Assembly (NCBI GenBank): GCA_002007465.1
Contig: LNAC01000349.1
Span: 1,734,726 to 1,798,725 of the forward strand
Reading direction: 5' to 3'
Length of the DNA: 64,000 nucleotides
Origin: Ailurus styani
Lineage: Eukaryota > Chordata > Mammalia > Carnivora > Ailuridae
Shown: one piece after another, positions 1 to 11,769 of the stretch
How positions within the stretch are numbered: the stretch's first letter is position 1
Layout: each line of letters opens with the position of its first letter
Notes under the pieces: generated by a model
Databases searched by the model: none
What the model was told of the DNA's origin: nothing
The model's input: only the letters and a program-made list of their open reading frames with translations
Made by a program: the position numbers and the translations under genes

Positions 1-1555
1 AGAGAAGTGATGTAAACTGATCACAATTATTTCGTTCATTATTTTATGTTCCCTTTCATAGTTATTTGATTGAGCATCCTATGTAAAAACAAATCTATGT
101 TAGATGTTGTAGGAGCTTAAAAAAAGACATCGCTCAACAGTTCATGTTAATGGATGTAGTTTTAAGTTTATTTTGAAACTTCGTAGGTGTTTTCTTCACT
201 CAAGTAAAAGTGATTGGAAGAACTGAGAGGTTATGGAAATCCAAAGGGAGGAACTAACCACTTCCTGTATGGTCAGGTGGGGTAAGGGGGTGAGGCTGCC
301 CCTGGCCCCCATCTCCAGCAGGAGGCCTTCCTGCTCCTATCTTCTTGGCTTTGTTCTATCAAGTCTGCTTACAGGAAGAAGTGTTCCTTCAAACTCTGGT
401 CTAGAGTTCACCTGGGCCATGTAGTGAGTATAAGGACCGGGCAGCCCAATTCAGCCCCAGACCCAGTAATCCATGTGCTGTGGGGGACAGGCACCCTAAT
501 AAAAAGATGGCCACTATAGAACTTGAGCTTAAAGGTTAATGGAGATACAAATCATACTTATCCCTAAGAAGATAGAGACTATATTTCCTTTCTTCTCCTA
601 CCTGTACCTTCTCTATCTGTATCACATTATGTATGTAAGTTCTGTCTGTCCATTTCCTTATTTCCATTTATAACATATTTATCATAATGTAAATATAAAA
701 GGTCACCATAGAAAATTCAGAAATATGTAATGAAAACAACTGAAATCACACAAAATATCACCATCCAGAAGGAATCACTGCTAACATTTTGGCATATTTC
801 CTTCCTTTTCTAGATCCATATATTTTTTCCCACAAGGCTGAAATCATACATATACGTAAACATGTATTGTTTTGTATTTTTATTTTTCACTAAAAATGGT
901 AGAGTGAGCATATTCTGTGTCATTTAATTCTTATTCAGAAATGTGATTTTTTTTTTAATGGGCACAGAATGATTCCCCAGTATTGGACATTATGGTGTTC
1001 TTTTCGTTTCACTCTTTTACCATAATGCCTTGCAAACACTTCCTTTTTTAGCCAACAAATGCAGCTACTAGAAATATTAAGTCTCATGGAGCTCTTTACT
1101 GATGTTTTGCTGCAATAGCTTGGTAGTAAGAGTACCAAGGCTTCTCCTAGGGATTATCACACCACTGCCCTTTTGAAGACATGCTGACTCCTCCTCACTT
1201 TCTTCCCACCTGGTTGATCAGAGGGACCAGCTGTGATACAGGCAAGCTCTTTCAATAAACAAACTATTTAGAGAGATTGTTGGCTATGACTGTGAACTGG
1301 AGAGTCAAATGAAGGGTAACGTGACTGAAGCATTTAGGTGTCCACTCCAACTGTATCGGGTTCCTTTACACGTATGTTTCTGCATAGAGCTTGTTCATAG
1401 ACTTCTCATAGTTTCTCTGTAAATGAGAGGTGCAGAGGGTACCAGCCCTAGAGGCAATACCTGGGTGTACTGTTGGACTTCTCTGTTTTGGTATAGTTAA
1501 TATTCTTCTTTACTAGGGTATGAATTGCTTTTTTCTGTTTTTTTTCTCTTTCCTG

Positions 1556-1744
1556 TTTTTTTTTTTAAAGATTTTATTTATTTATTTGACAGAGATCACA
1601 AGTAGTCAGAGAGGCAGGCAGAGGTAGAGGGGGAAGCAGGCTCCCCGCTGAGCAGAGAGCCCAATGCGGGCTCTATCCCAGGACCCTGGGATCATGACCT
1701 GAGTGAAAGCAGAGGCTTAACCCACTGAGCCACCCAGGCGCCCC
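1556..1744 (-). mobile_element. CAN (SINEC) tRNA-Lys-derived SINE
   Basis: Reads on the + strand as a poly-T tail, 'aaagattttatttattt', a GA-rich body and then the inverted tRNA-like head ending 'cacccaggcgcccc'. The insertion is therefore on the minus strand. It is full length at about 190 bp. The 'cagagaggcaggcagagg' body belongs to the younger style seen in several copies of this window. Confidence 0.93.
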
Positions 1745-2459
1745 TCTTTTCTGTTACATAGTAAACTTTGTAACATCAGATCCAATTTAATTTTGATTAT
1801 GTGTTAAAATTACTTACAGGCCCCTCAGACATATGGAACACCATGATGGACATGTGGAAGACAAAGAGAACCCACCCTCGCCCTTAGGGAACTTATAGTC
1901 CAGTAGAGGTGGAAAGATATGCATACAAATAATTATAAAATAAAGTAAACCAGGTTGTAAGAATGTTTTTAGTGATGGAGAAATGCTCACAAAACAGTGT
2001 CGTGAGGAAAATTAAGCTGGACACTAACATGTATATATAAACTGAGTTCTCTTAAAAAAGTACACATGTGAAAGACTGAAAGAGAATACTCCAAAATGCT
2101 AATAGTGGTCGTCTGGGTGATGGACTTAAAAGAGATTGTAATATTCTTTTTTATTCTTTCAAACATGTTTTTACAATGAATCTGTATTACTATTATAATG
2201 AATCTAATTACTATTAGAATAAAATATACTTTCTTAAATGAGGGAATACTACATAAAAGTATAAAATATAATGGAAGTAGGGAAGAATAAAGATTGTATT
2301 GGGGGCAATTGAGAAGGCTTTAAGATTTATGTCTTTCCTAATGATTAAAAACTTTCCTTGGAAATAAATATCTTGGAAATAGATAATGAAATTTTATTGA
2401 GTTGAAAAGGCATATTGCATTCCTACAACTTTTTTTTTCTCCATAATATTTGTCTGCAA

Positions 2460-2484
2460 TCTCTCTCTCTCTCTCTCTCTCTCT
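2460..2484. repeat. (CT)n microsatellite
   Basis: About twelve uninterrupted CT dinucleotides, followed by 'gtctgt'. Confidence 0.95.
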
Positions 2485-2959
2485 GTCTGTTGACTATAGC
2501 TCTGGTAGATGTTAGCTGCATATTGCCTTTTAAATTTTATATTACTTTAGATATGTCTTTCAAATTTTTTTTACTATATATACAACAGGGAGATATTTTC
2601 CAAATTTAGTCATTCACTAGTCATATTCCTAGTTAAACTATATAAGCTTGGTAAAGAATCTTTTCATTTGTCCCACTGACCCCAGAAGTGCTTTATTTGG
2701 TCATTGGCTGATGAGGGTTGCTCCTTTATTCTCTTGTTCTTCTGTATGTTAATAGTCAACCCACAGGGTGCATATTCTCCAGGATCTAATAGGCCTCTAG
2801 GAAAGAGACTTATTGTAATATTCCACAATCCACCTGCTTCGTCAATCGATGGGCTTCCTCTTCTCTTGCTGAATGTTCTGGGTAGAAGGACTTCCCACAG
2901 TGTGTGGTGAAGTTGGAGAGCTTTGTCAGGACAGAATTTAGGTGACATGCACAGAATTC

Positions 2960-3125
2960 AGCTAAACTGAAAGGTCAGAATCTTGATTCTGTATGACCTT
3001 GGATGAATTATTTACCCTCTCTATGCTTTAGTCTCTTCACTTGTAAAATGGAAACAATAATAGCATCTAGTTTCATGGGATTATTTTTAAGGTTAAATTT
3101 GTCATTCATAGGCATTCAATATATA
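2960..3125 (+). repeat. MIR-like ancient SINE fragment
   Basis: Contains the MIR core order: a 'gaccttggatgaatta' equivalent, a 'tcacttgtaaaatgg' block, then 'aataatagcat' and a degraded 3' end. Strongly diverged. Confidence 0.6.
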
Positions 3126-4239
3126 GTTGGTATTAGTATGGTGTATCATGGACCTGGAGGACTGTGGTGGACTTTTTTTTTTCTCCTCAGTAGATTATTG
3201 GAAGAAGAGGAGGCAGGAAAGTATGCTGAAAGGATCTGATCATCTTACATTTCTTTCTTTCTCCAAAATAGTAAGGGACAAAAGAACATGTACAGAAATA
3301 ATTGCTATACAATATGATCTATGTAATGACAAAAGTATGTTCAAAATATAGAAGGGGGAATAAGGAACCAGACTGGGATCAGGGAGGACTTTGGGAAGAA
3401 GTGCTACTTGGACAGAGTTTTGAATGATAAGTGGGTATGGAGAAGGGCAGTTGAGGGTGGTGATGATGGGGGATTTGCCAGGTGTGGAAGGTTGGGTTAG
3501 TACCATGACTTAGGGATGGTACTGGTGGAACTTGGACTGTAGGGGAGTCTTGAGAGGGAGGGAGACTGGATCCAGCCAGTGAGTAAGATTGACTTCACCC
3601 ATATGGTGATGCATGTTTGTGTCAGGGCTTTTCAAAGGGATTGAGTGCTCCCTGAGCCCTTTCTCCTACCTCTTCCAGAGCTGCCCTAGGCTTGTTAATT
3701 CCATTCCTATTAAAGAGCAGTCCTGGCTGGGCAGACTGGTTTAGTACTGTCTCTTGGTCGTTTTTCTCTGTTTGGGAAGCATCACTCCATAAATTCCCAG
3801 ACATACCTGCATATCTACTGTTATACCTCCTCCACTGCTAACTTTCCCCAGGCAACATCCAGAAGGTCAGCAACAATTGGGAAGCTGTCTCTGACCCCTT
3901 AGATATCATCTTGGGGCTGACTCTGATCCAGATGAATTCAAATGTGACTCACCTAGAGAGACAGATTTGTACATTATAGAAATAGAGTTCTGGGTTCATA
4001 TAGCAAATCCAACAAAAAAGCATAGTATCAGCCTGAGTGATCTGGATTCAGGGGGCATCCCGCAGAGAATGCTGAGGTGCCACAGCCTGTCTGTTGACAG
4101 TATGTACAGTGGGTGTGCAGCCTGAAGGGGGTACCTGTGAGGCCTTCCTCAGACCCAGCAGGACGTGGTTGGCTTATGCTGGCCCATACTCTTTCTCAAC
4201 TGAGACAAAATTTCTACCTTTCTTTTTGTTCCTTACAGA

Positions 4240-4291
4240 ATGTCTTTCTTTTTGGTGATTGTCAACATACTGCTGCTAGTTCATGATGCAG
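4240..4291 (+). pseudogene. Signal-peptide exon of a B7-H4-like gene
   Basis: An ATG lies two bases after a good splice acceptor ('tgttccttacag'). It opens 17 codons reading MSFFLVIVNILLLVHDA and ends in G followed by the donor 'gtgagt', so the exon exits in phase 1. A short hydrophobic leader in its own exon, joined in phase 1 to an Ig exon, is the standard layout of B7/butyrophilin genes. The next exon in the same orientation (8381-8780) enters in phase 1, which supports linkage. The exon itself is intact. It is labelled pseudogene because the following exon is frameshifted. Linkage of the exons is inferred without transcript evidence. Confidence 0.6.
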
Positions 4292-4514
4292 GTGAGTCAT
4301 TTTTCAAAAAAACTTTGTGGGTATTTCTGAAACAGGGTTGGGAATAGTGAGGAAAATAGTGATTTGCAGATTTTTAAAAAGCCAAGCAAATGATTTAATC
4401 TTTCTGAACCTCAGTCTTTTCATTTGTTAAATGGGCATAACGATGCTGTATTTGTTTCACAGGTAATATTGAAGAACAAATGGGAAAATCTAATAGACAC
4501 AAATTGTAAAACAC

Positions 4515-4709
4515 TTTTTTAAAAAAGATTTATTTATTTATTTGAGAGAGAGAGACAGAGAGATAGAGAGAGAGAATGAGCAGTGGGAAGAAAGAGAAGC
4601 AGGCTCCCCACTGAGCAGGGAGCCCAACATGGGGCGTGATCCCAGGACCCTGGGATCATAACCTGAGCTGAAGGCAGATCCTGAACCGAGTGAGCTACCC
4701 AGGTGCCCC
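4515..4709 (-). mobile_element. CAN (SINEC) SINE in the first intron of the B7-like gene
   Basis: Tail 'aaaaaagatttatttattt', GA-rich body, inverted head ending 'acccaggtgcccc'. The flanks carry related bases ('aaaacactttttt' before, 'aaaaagtgttg' after). Confidence 0.92.
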
Positions 4710-6093
4710 AAAAAGTGTTGTTTATTTTTTTAACGAGAACCCCCCACCAATTTGGTTCGTCTATTTGAGTCTATATTAGATAATTACAGTTATTCACACC
4801 TATGATTAGAACTTCTCTAACCAAAACAAAAATATCTAGATATTCCTCCCCACTTCAAGTGACTCTGCAAGTGTCGATTTAGGGTATAGTATCACAGAAT
4901 ATTTGAAATCCTTCCTGTCCTGAAAAATCTGGATGGGCAGTCAATGCAGGGTTTTTATAATTCTTTGCTCTCAATTCTTCAGAAATATTGGGATGAACAG
5001 TGTACAGATGTTGAAACTGTTAATGTAGTTCAACTAGCCGAAAGTATCTATGCAAAAATGCTTTATAGAAACACATATGTCTAAGGCCTGCAATATAACT
5101 ACTCCACAAGGTGATTAAATATAATTACCATTTTCAGGCATAGGCCATCTCTCAGGGACCTACAGCAGTTCTGCCAAAGGTAGCAACAGCTTGAAGATGT
5201 CCTCAAGCTCCAGAGATCTACTCAGAGATAGTGTAAGGCCTGGTCCATCCAAATTACATTTACTGGCTCTTTTCTTTTGATGCTTAGTTACTGTGTATTT
5301 GCGTGTAGGGAGGCAATCCACTCATAGCCAAGAAAAACCCAACCAGATAAAAGAATGAGGTGTGTATATAGGTGAGAAAGAGAAAGGTGTATTAGTTCTA
5401 ACAATTTTTTATTATTTTTATAGCAATATTATTAGTTTAATACTGTGTGCTAGGTACTATAGTAAGTGCTTTAGACATAGTACCTTCCTACAGTTTTGAA
5501 AGTGTTTTCTCACATTATTAGCTGTTTGCTGAGCTTTTGCCTCAGTTTCTTAGGCATTGGGAAGCTAAAGACACAATGTTCTAGAAACAGCAGATTGAAA
5601 TAGACAAAAGAGTAATTCAGATTTAAGTAGCACCATCTGCAGACACATCAGTCAGAAGTTGGCTTTTATATTACCAATTACATCATCAGTAGATTGTGTT
5701 TCATGATTCTTTGCCTAGAGTCTTCAGATTCCTGAGTCTGAGACTCTTTCCCTTGGGACCAGACCAGAAGGGGTTCAGCTACAGCAAGACCTCCTGGGTA
5801 TGAACTGAGAAGCTGGAATTAAGGACTCTCATGGGTAAGCTACATGTTTTTATGAGAGATTGGGAAGAGGGGCACCTTACTAAGTTATCCATCCATCTGG
5901 TGCTCTCTGTCTCTCTGGAAAATGACTGAGTCATCCCATATAAAAACAGCCCCTAAGATCCCCAGGTATTTTGTAACAGCCCAAGGGCAGGTATTTTTAT
6001 CATAATTATACACCAGGAAACTGTAACTCATAGAGAATAATTGACTTGCCCTTTCCAAAAGACTAGTAAGGGGGGCTTAGAGCTAGAAAGTAG

Positions 6094-6210
6094 GGGGTGC
6101 CTGGGTGGCTCAGTTAAGCAGCTGACTCTTGATCTCAGCTCAGGTCTTGATCTCAGGGAGCTTACTAAAAAAAACCAAAACCAAAACCAAAACCAAGAAC
6201 AAAAAAAACC
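6094..6210 (+). mobile_element. 5'-part of a CAN SINE with a long A-rich tail
   Basis: Starts 'gggggtgcctgggtggctcag' minus a few typical positions, keeps only about 65 bases of the tRNA-like head, and jumps to a tail of repeated 'aaaacc' units. The whole GA-rich middle is missing, so it is a truncated or internally deleted copy. Confidence 0.85.
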
Positions 6211-6504
6211 TAGAACTTAGATTTACAAATCTTCAGACAGGAATTTTTTTAATAACTATAATCCACTGTTTCTTGATTGTAACCACATCAGAGAAATAAC
6301 AATTTAAGCAAGAAAACATTTCAGGTTTTATATGCATATCCATCCTTCTGAAGGCTATGCAGATTATTTCTCCTTGCCTTCTTCTTTCCGTTCTCATCTG
6401 TCTTCCTTTATATTTGTTCATTTATTTAATTAGACATTGATCATTCATCAAGTTTAGGATGAGTGTCTACTGTTAGATGGAAGAACACAGTTCACAGGGA
6501 GCCC

Positions 6505-6715
6505 TGTGGGGCCAAACTGCCTGGGTTTGAATCATGGCTCTACCACTTACTTACTGATCAACTTACTTCACCCTGCTGTGCCTTGGTTTTCTCAGTAGTA
6601 AATTGGGGATAATAAGAGAAACTACCTCCATGTTAGTGTGCAGATTAAATGAATTAAATTCAGGAAAATCTCTTAGAATATGTCTGATGCATTGTAAACA
6701 CTTAATAAATGTCAC
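6505..6715 (+). repeat. MIR element
   Basis: Nearly complete MIR: 'ctgcctgggtttgaatc', 'ggctctaccacttac', 'aattggggataataa' and an end block 'cttaataaatgtcacc' follow in consensus order. Confidence 0.85.
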
Positions 6716-6718
6716 CTG

Positions 6719-7150
6719 ATGTATTAGTCAGAACTCTCAGAGCAACAGAACAAACAAAATCTGTATGAAGAGATCATGTGATTATGGAGGTAAGAAGTCC
6801 CAGGATCTCTGCAGCGGGCAAGCTGGAGACCCAGGAAAGTGATGGTATAGTTTCAGTCCAAGTATGAAGACTTAAGACCCAAAAAGAGTCTATGTTTCAG
6901 TTTGAAGTCCAGCTCAAACAGCCAGCCTGCAGTTCCCTATTACTCAAGGGAGGGTCAGACTTTTTGTTCTAGTCAGGCCTTTGACTGATTGGTTGACGGC
7001 CACCCACCTTAGAGAGGGCTGTCAGCTTAGTTTACCAGCTCAAATATTGATCTCATCCAAAAATACCTTCAAATACATGCCCAGAATAATGTTTGACCAA
7101 ATACCTGGGCACCCTGTGACCCAGTCACGTTGGCACATAAAATCATACTG
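6719..7150 (+). repeat. Ancient mammalian interspersed repeat (LTR or DNA-transposon type)
   Basis: Starts 'gtattagtcagaactctcag' and runs through 'tgtgattatggaggtaagaa', 'gactgattggttgacggcc' and 'aataatgtttgaccaaatac'. I recognise this block order from a common mammalian repeat but cannot name the family with certainty. Confidence 0.6.
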
Positions 7151-8380
7151 GATATATTTTTTTAACTGTGTCAAGTCCTGTGCTAGGTACTGGTGAAACA
7201 GGATGGTTAAGATATGGTCTCTGCACTCTGGGAACTCTCTATGCCCAGCCCCACCAAGAGCCACATGATTGCTACTGATGAATGAGCTGATTGCGCCTAT
7301 TGTTTAGTTGGAATGTACCCTACTGCATATCTCTTTGGCTGTTTTTTGCTGGGTGGAAGGCTTGGAAGCTTCCTTGCCTATGAACTTTCACCATTTGGAT
7401 TTTCCCTTGGTGCTTCACCTATTTCTTTTTCTTCTGTTTCATCTCACCTCGTTATATCAAACACTATCCTCAGAAGCCCAATTTATAAAGTAAACTAGAG
7501 GGGGGCTATTCGATTGAATTGGTGAAGGGGTGGAGGTCTCACTGATTTGGTCCTTCCCTGTCTGTCAGTGACAACTTCTGGGGAGGGCTTTAGAAAAAAT
7601 AGTTTTGCAAAGATTGAATTGGATGATCTCTAAGTCTTCTTCCAGCTCCAACATATCAGGAATGTATTCTATGTCATGATTCCATGAATAATACTGAGTG
7701 CTTGGCTGTATTCCTCCAAGCCCTCAGCTCCTACTCATGAATACTCTGCCCAGACCAGTAGGTATTTGTGGCAGGTAGAATAGACTGACTTACTAAAAAT
7801 CTGTTTCTGCTTTTTTGATTTGTCTTCCTGGCTTGCTGAGACTAGAGAGTAAAAAACTACATTTCCAAGATTGCTTTACAGTTTGGGTTCTGGGGATGGC
7901 TTAAACTCTGCCAGTCAGATACATTTGCTCCAGCATTAAGCTGCCAAGTGATTGAAGTGGGGAGAATGGTGATAGTGCACGCAGCATGCATGCGCTTTCT
8001 CTTGCCAGTGTGAATCTAGCAGGTGCGTTTGGCTCTGGAGTCCCCATTTGCAGTGATGACTTTCTGATCTGCCAGCTTCCTGGTGGGCAGAGACAGCAGC
8101 TGCACTGGCAGACCAGCTCTGAAGGGCTGCCCTGAGCCCAGCATAATGTGAGGCAGGACAGGACACACACACTGCTAGTCTCACCTTCTATACCCTGCTT
8201 TGGGCTTGTTCCTCCAGCCTTCCAATGATTTTGTAAACATCAAATTCTCTGTACTAAATTCCTTTCTGCTTGAAATAGCTAGAATGATTTGTTTTACCTG
8301 TTATTAAAGCCTACCTGATACAGCGTTCACTGGCCTTTATAAATACTTTACTAACTTCCTTTTTTCTTTGAGATTCTCAG

Positions 8381-8780
8381 TGTGTACAGAAGAGTCACAG
8401 GTCCACCCTTTCACCGATGTTACCCTCTCCTGCCATTTCTCCTTTGGGGAGGGCATAGAAAATCTTGAGTTTTCTTGGGAAAGACATCAAAGAGGAATAC
8501 GAGGTAGAAGAAGATAACGTGTATTACCACTTTCTCGGGTACTATGATTTTTTTAAAGTTTTCCGAGAGCTGGTTTACCAGTTTCATAAGAGCACTGAGC
8601 AACGAGAGGCTCAGAACTCCTTGTATGAGGGAAGAGTCTCTGTGGACTGGGCTGAAATTTCTGAGGGGACTCTAGCACTTTTACTGAGAAATGTGAATTT
8701 CATGGATGAAGCTGTCTACAAGTGCTCAGCCGTCACACCAAATGGAAGAGGCAAAAGTACAATTCTGTTAATAGGAGAAG
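8381..8780 (+). pseudogene. V-type Ig exon, B7-H4 (VTCN1)-like, frameshifted
   Basis: Entered in phase 1 after 'ttctttgagattctcag' and left in phase 1 at donor 'gtaagg'. The first frame reads VCTEESQVHPFTDVTLSC, then a conserved Trp segment FSWERHQ, and hits a TAA at 8515-8517. One base later the reading continues as EEYEVEEDNVYYHF and then SLYEGRVSV, LLLRNVNF and DEAVYKC. Removing one base near 8488-8491 would join the two halves into a V-set domain with its two canonical cysteines (codons at 8431 and 8723), the B-strand 'VTLSC' and the F-strand 'DxAxYxC'. The exon length of 400 nt is one more than a multiple of three, as expected for a single insertion in a phase 1-1 exon. The 'EGR...LLLRNV...DxxxYKC' pattern is closest, from memory, to VTCN1 and butyrophilins. 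Either a pseudogene or a lineage-specific sequencing or indel change. Confidence 0.7.
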
Positions 8781-9765
8781 GTAAGGGAATTTATTGGCTG
8801 AACTTGGTTTCAAGCTCTGTCACTGTTTATAGGGATAAATTTTAAGTTTCCTCTTCTGGTGTTCTCAGTTTTTCTCTTCTCATGTTACTATAGGCTCTTC
8901 TTATATCCATCATAAAATTCAGGTATTTGCCCTGTCAGTTCATCTTAGCTGAGAATACTGCTCTGAACCAAAGTTGCTGTATCTGCACTGTCTGTATTAC
9001 CCATTAATTCAAACAAGCGAACTAAATATATATACCAAAAATACCAACCCAAAACAACAACAACAAAACAACCCACAACGCATTGGTCTTATCCCAGACT
9101 CACCGAACCAATTTTAACTCTGAAAACCTAAAATGTTACATAACGTAATTCTCTTCTGTGAAAACCTTGAGATATGAAGTGTGGTTTAGTGAAAAGAACC
9201 CTACACTGGGAATGAGGAGGCCCAAGTTCTAATTCTGGATGACTCTGACAACTCGTTTAGCTTTTCTAGGCTTCATTTTCTCACTGTTAAAATGTAGGAT
9301 TGGACCAATGGATTTCCATAGTGCCCAGGGATGCTCACCCTTCTCAGGATTACATGGAGAGTGGTCTTCTCCCCACCGGAGATCTGTGGGGGGAGGGAGG
9401 TATAGCAGAATACCTCTAGAGAAGGAAGTGCTAGAGATGAGAAGGTGGCGGTAAGAACTATTTGTTACCTTCTGTGTTCTCAGCAGGGTGTTTAAGGTCA
9501 GCTGAGAGTCTGCAGTGAAGCTCTGCGGAGGGAATGATTCCACAAGAAAATACAGCGGGGCTAGATGGGACCTGCAGGACTGGCGCAGATGTGTATTGTG
9601 ATTTTCTCTCAATGCCCAGATCAAAACTTTAACTACGGTGTACCTCAAGATCTTTTGCCTCCAGAAGGATTAATGTAAAAACTCAGGGCAAGATTTCTAC
9701 TGGCTTGATCCTCCCCAGGTGGAAATAAAAAAGGAACCAATTGTTTTGTTATTTTTTCCAACCAG
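8781..9765. other. Intron between V-type and C-type Ig exons
   Basis: Begins 'gtaagg' and ends 'ttttttccaaccag', a good acceptor. Contains a degraded MIR-like segment at about 9185-9310 ('ctcactgttaaaatgtagg'). Nothing else was recognised. Confidence 0.6.
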
Positions 9766-10051
9766 ACTTTGAAGTGCCCCAGGTGCAATTTGATAGGATT
9801 AATGATGAGGACATGGCAAGATGCATCTCTAAGGGCTGGTACCTCATGCCCAGTGTGACCTGGCTTGACCTGGCAGAGAGGGATATGAGCACCCACAGTA
9901 CCGTGGAGGTCCTAGAGGAACAGATGAGTGGCTTCTACAGGGTGCTGTCTGTCCTGAAATACCTTGTCAAGTTAAATGAGAAATATGTCTGCTGCATAAC
10001 AGAGACAGATGTGAACAAACCAGCCCTTCAGAATCATCCACAAATAGCCAA
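9766..10051 (+). pseudogene. C-type Ig exon, B7-H4 (VTCN1)-like
   Basis: Opens in phase 1 as DFEVPQVQFDRINDEDMARC. It continues through SKGWYLMPSVTWLD, the family's 'GWxPxPxVxW' motif with Pro replaced by Leu at one place, then FYRVLSVLKYLVKLNEKYVC, and ends near a 'gtaagt' donor at 10052. The two Ig cysteines are at codons 9822 and 9990. 'VLSVL...NxxYxC' matches the B7-H4 membrane-proximal domain layout. The frame is open throughout. The exon exits in phase 2, however, whereas B7/butyrophilin C exons normally exit in phase 1, so an indel near the 3' end or a non-standard next exon is implied. No transmembrane or cytoplasmic exon was recognised downstream. Confidence 0.65.
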
Positions 10052-10096
10052 GTAAGTGAATGAAAGCAAGGTGTATTTCACCACAAAGAAAGGAAG

Positions 10097-10097
<1 letters not shown>

Positions 10098-10160
<63 letters not shown>
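10098..10160. repeat. Compound trinucleotide repeat (ATA)n(GTA)n
   Basis: About ten ATA/TAA units are followed without a break by about ten AGT units, 46 bases after the donor of the C-type Ig exon. It creates a spurious Tyr/Leu-run open frame on the minus strand. Confidence 0.97.
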
Positions 10161-10161
<1 letters not shown>

Positions 10162-11769
10162 ACAATTACTTGTTATTTCTGCATGATAGGACAGACAGAT
10201 AGGATAGACAATTTTTACTTTCTTCTTTATACTTCTCTGTCTTATACAACATTCTATAATGAACATATATTATCTTTATAGTCCAAAAAAGCTATACTTT
10301 AAAAAATCTTTTTAAATGTCTTTATGAAATATAATTCACATGCCATAAAATTTACCCATTTAAAATGTACAATTCATTGTTTTTGTATATTCACAGTTGT
10401 TTATGCATCACCACTATCTAATTTTAGAACATTTTCATTACCCTAAAAAGAAACCCCATATCTATCATCAGTCACTCTCCATTCCTATCATCATCCTGTC
10501 CCCTAGACACAGGCAAACACTAACCTACTTTCTGATGATATAAATTTGCTTATTTGGACCTTTCATGTAAATGGAATGATACAATAGGTGGTAACTGATG
10601 TCTTTCATTCAGCATGTTGTAGCATGTACTGGCACTTCACTTATTTTTATTGCTGAATAATATTCCATTCTATGGCTGTACCATATTCTACTTATCTGTT
10701 AATCGGTTGATAGAAATTTGGGTTGTTTCTATCTATTGGCTACAATAAATGATGCTGCTATGAACATTGGTGTATACATTTTTGTGTGAATATGTGTTTT
10801 CATTTATCTTGGTTTATACCTAGGAGTAGAATCGCTGGGTCATAGGGCAACTATTTTTAACCTTTTGTGGAATTGTCAGGCTGTTTTCCAAAGTAGCTGC
10901 TCCATTTACACTCCCGCCAATGAAGGTTCCAGTTTCGCAACATCCTTGTCAGCATTCATTATTTTTTTTTAAATTTTAGTCATTCTAATGGATATGGGTA
11001 GTATTTCATTGTGGTTTTGATTTGCATTTCACTGATGGCTAATGATGTTGAACATCTTTCCATGCGCTTATTGGTGATTCGTGTATCTTCTTTGAAGAAA
11101 TATCCATTCAAGTTCTTTGCCTATGAAAAAAATGAGTTATCTTTTCATTATTAAGTTGTAAGACTTTTTTATATATTTTGGATACCAGTCCCTTATCCAA
11201 TGTATGATTTGTAAATACTTCCTCCCCTTCTGTGGGTTATCTTTTTACTTCTTGATGATGTTCTTTCGAGCAGCAGAGTTTCTGATTTTTATAAAGTCCA
11301 ATTTATCTATTTTTATTGTCACTTGTGCTTTTTGATGTCATATCTAAGAAATAATTGCCTAATACAAAATCACGAAGATTTATTGCTATGTTTTCTTCTG
11401 AGAGTTTTATGATTTTAGCCCCTACATTCAGGTGTATGATCCATTTTAAGTTAATTTTTACATATGTTATGAGATAGGGGTCCAACATCATTTTTTATGT
11501 AGAGATATGCAGTCTTCCCAGGACCACTTATTGAAAAGACTATTCTTTCTCCATCGAATTGTCTTGACTTCCTGGTCAAAAGTCACCTGACCATAAATAT
11601 AGGGTTTATTCCTGGACTCTCAATTCTATTCCATCGAACTATGTATCTGTCCTTATGCCAGGCTTTCTTGATTGGTTTAGTTTTTTAGTAAATTTTGACA
11701 TGGGGAAGTGTCAGTCCTCCAAATTTGTTTTTCTTTTTCAAGATTTTCTTGGCTATTCCTTTTTTTCTT

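Larger units (their letters stand above)
1..4238. other. Intergenic DNA upstream of the B7-like exons
   Basis: No exon-like coding segment was recognised here. The short open frames have no family resemblance and no splice context. The stretch holds one CAN SINE (1556-1744), a CT microsatellite, a MIR-like piece near 2960-3125 and otherwise AT-rich unique-looking sequence. A 5' UTR exon or promoter for the B7-like gene starting at 4240 could lie here, but I see no CpG island or convincing TATA context. Confidence 0.6.
4710..8380. other. First intron of the B7-like gene (most of it)
   Basis: Between the signal exon and the V exon. It holds a truncated CAN SINE (6094-6210), a MIR (6505-6715) and an old interspersed repeat (about 6719-7150). 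The rest is unremarkable single-copy-looking sequence with no recognised coding exon. The last bases form the polypyrimidine tract and AG acceptor at 8379-8380. Confidence 0.6.

Noticed and set aside
8465..8845. A 126-codon open frame that appears to start with ATG at 8465
   Set aside because: The ATG is in the wrong frame inside the V-type Ig exon upstream of the frameshift, and the end past 8780 is intron. The real unit is the exon 8381-8780.
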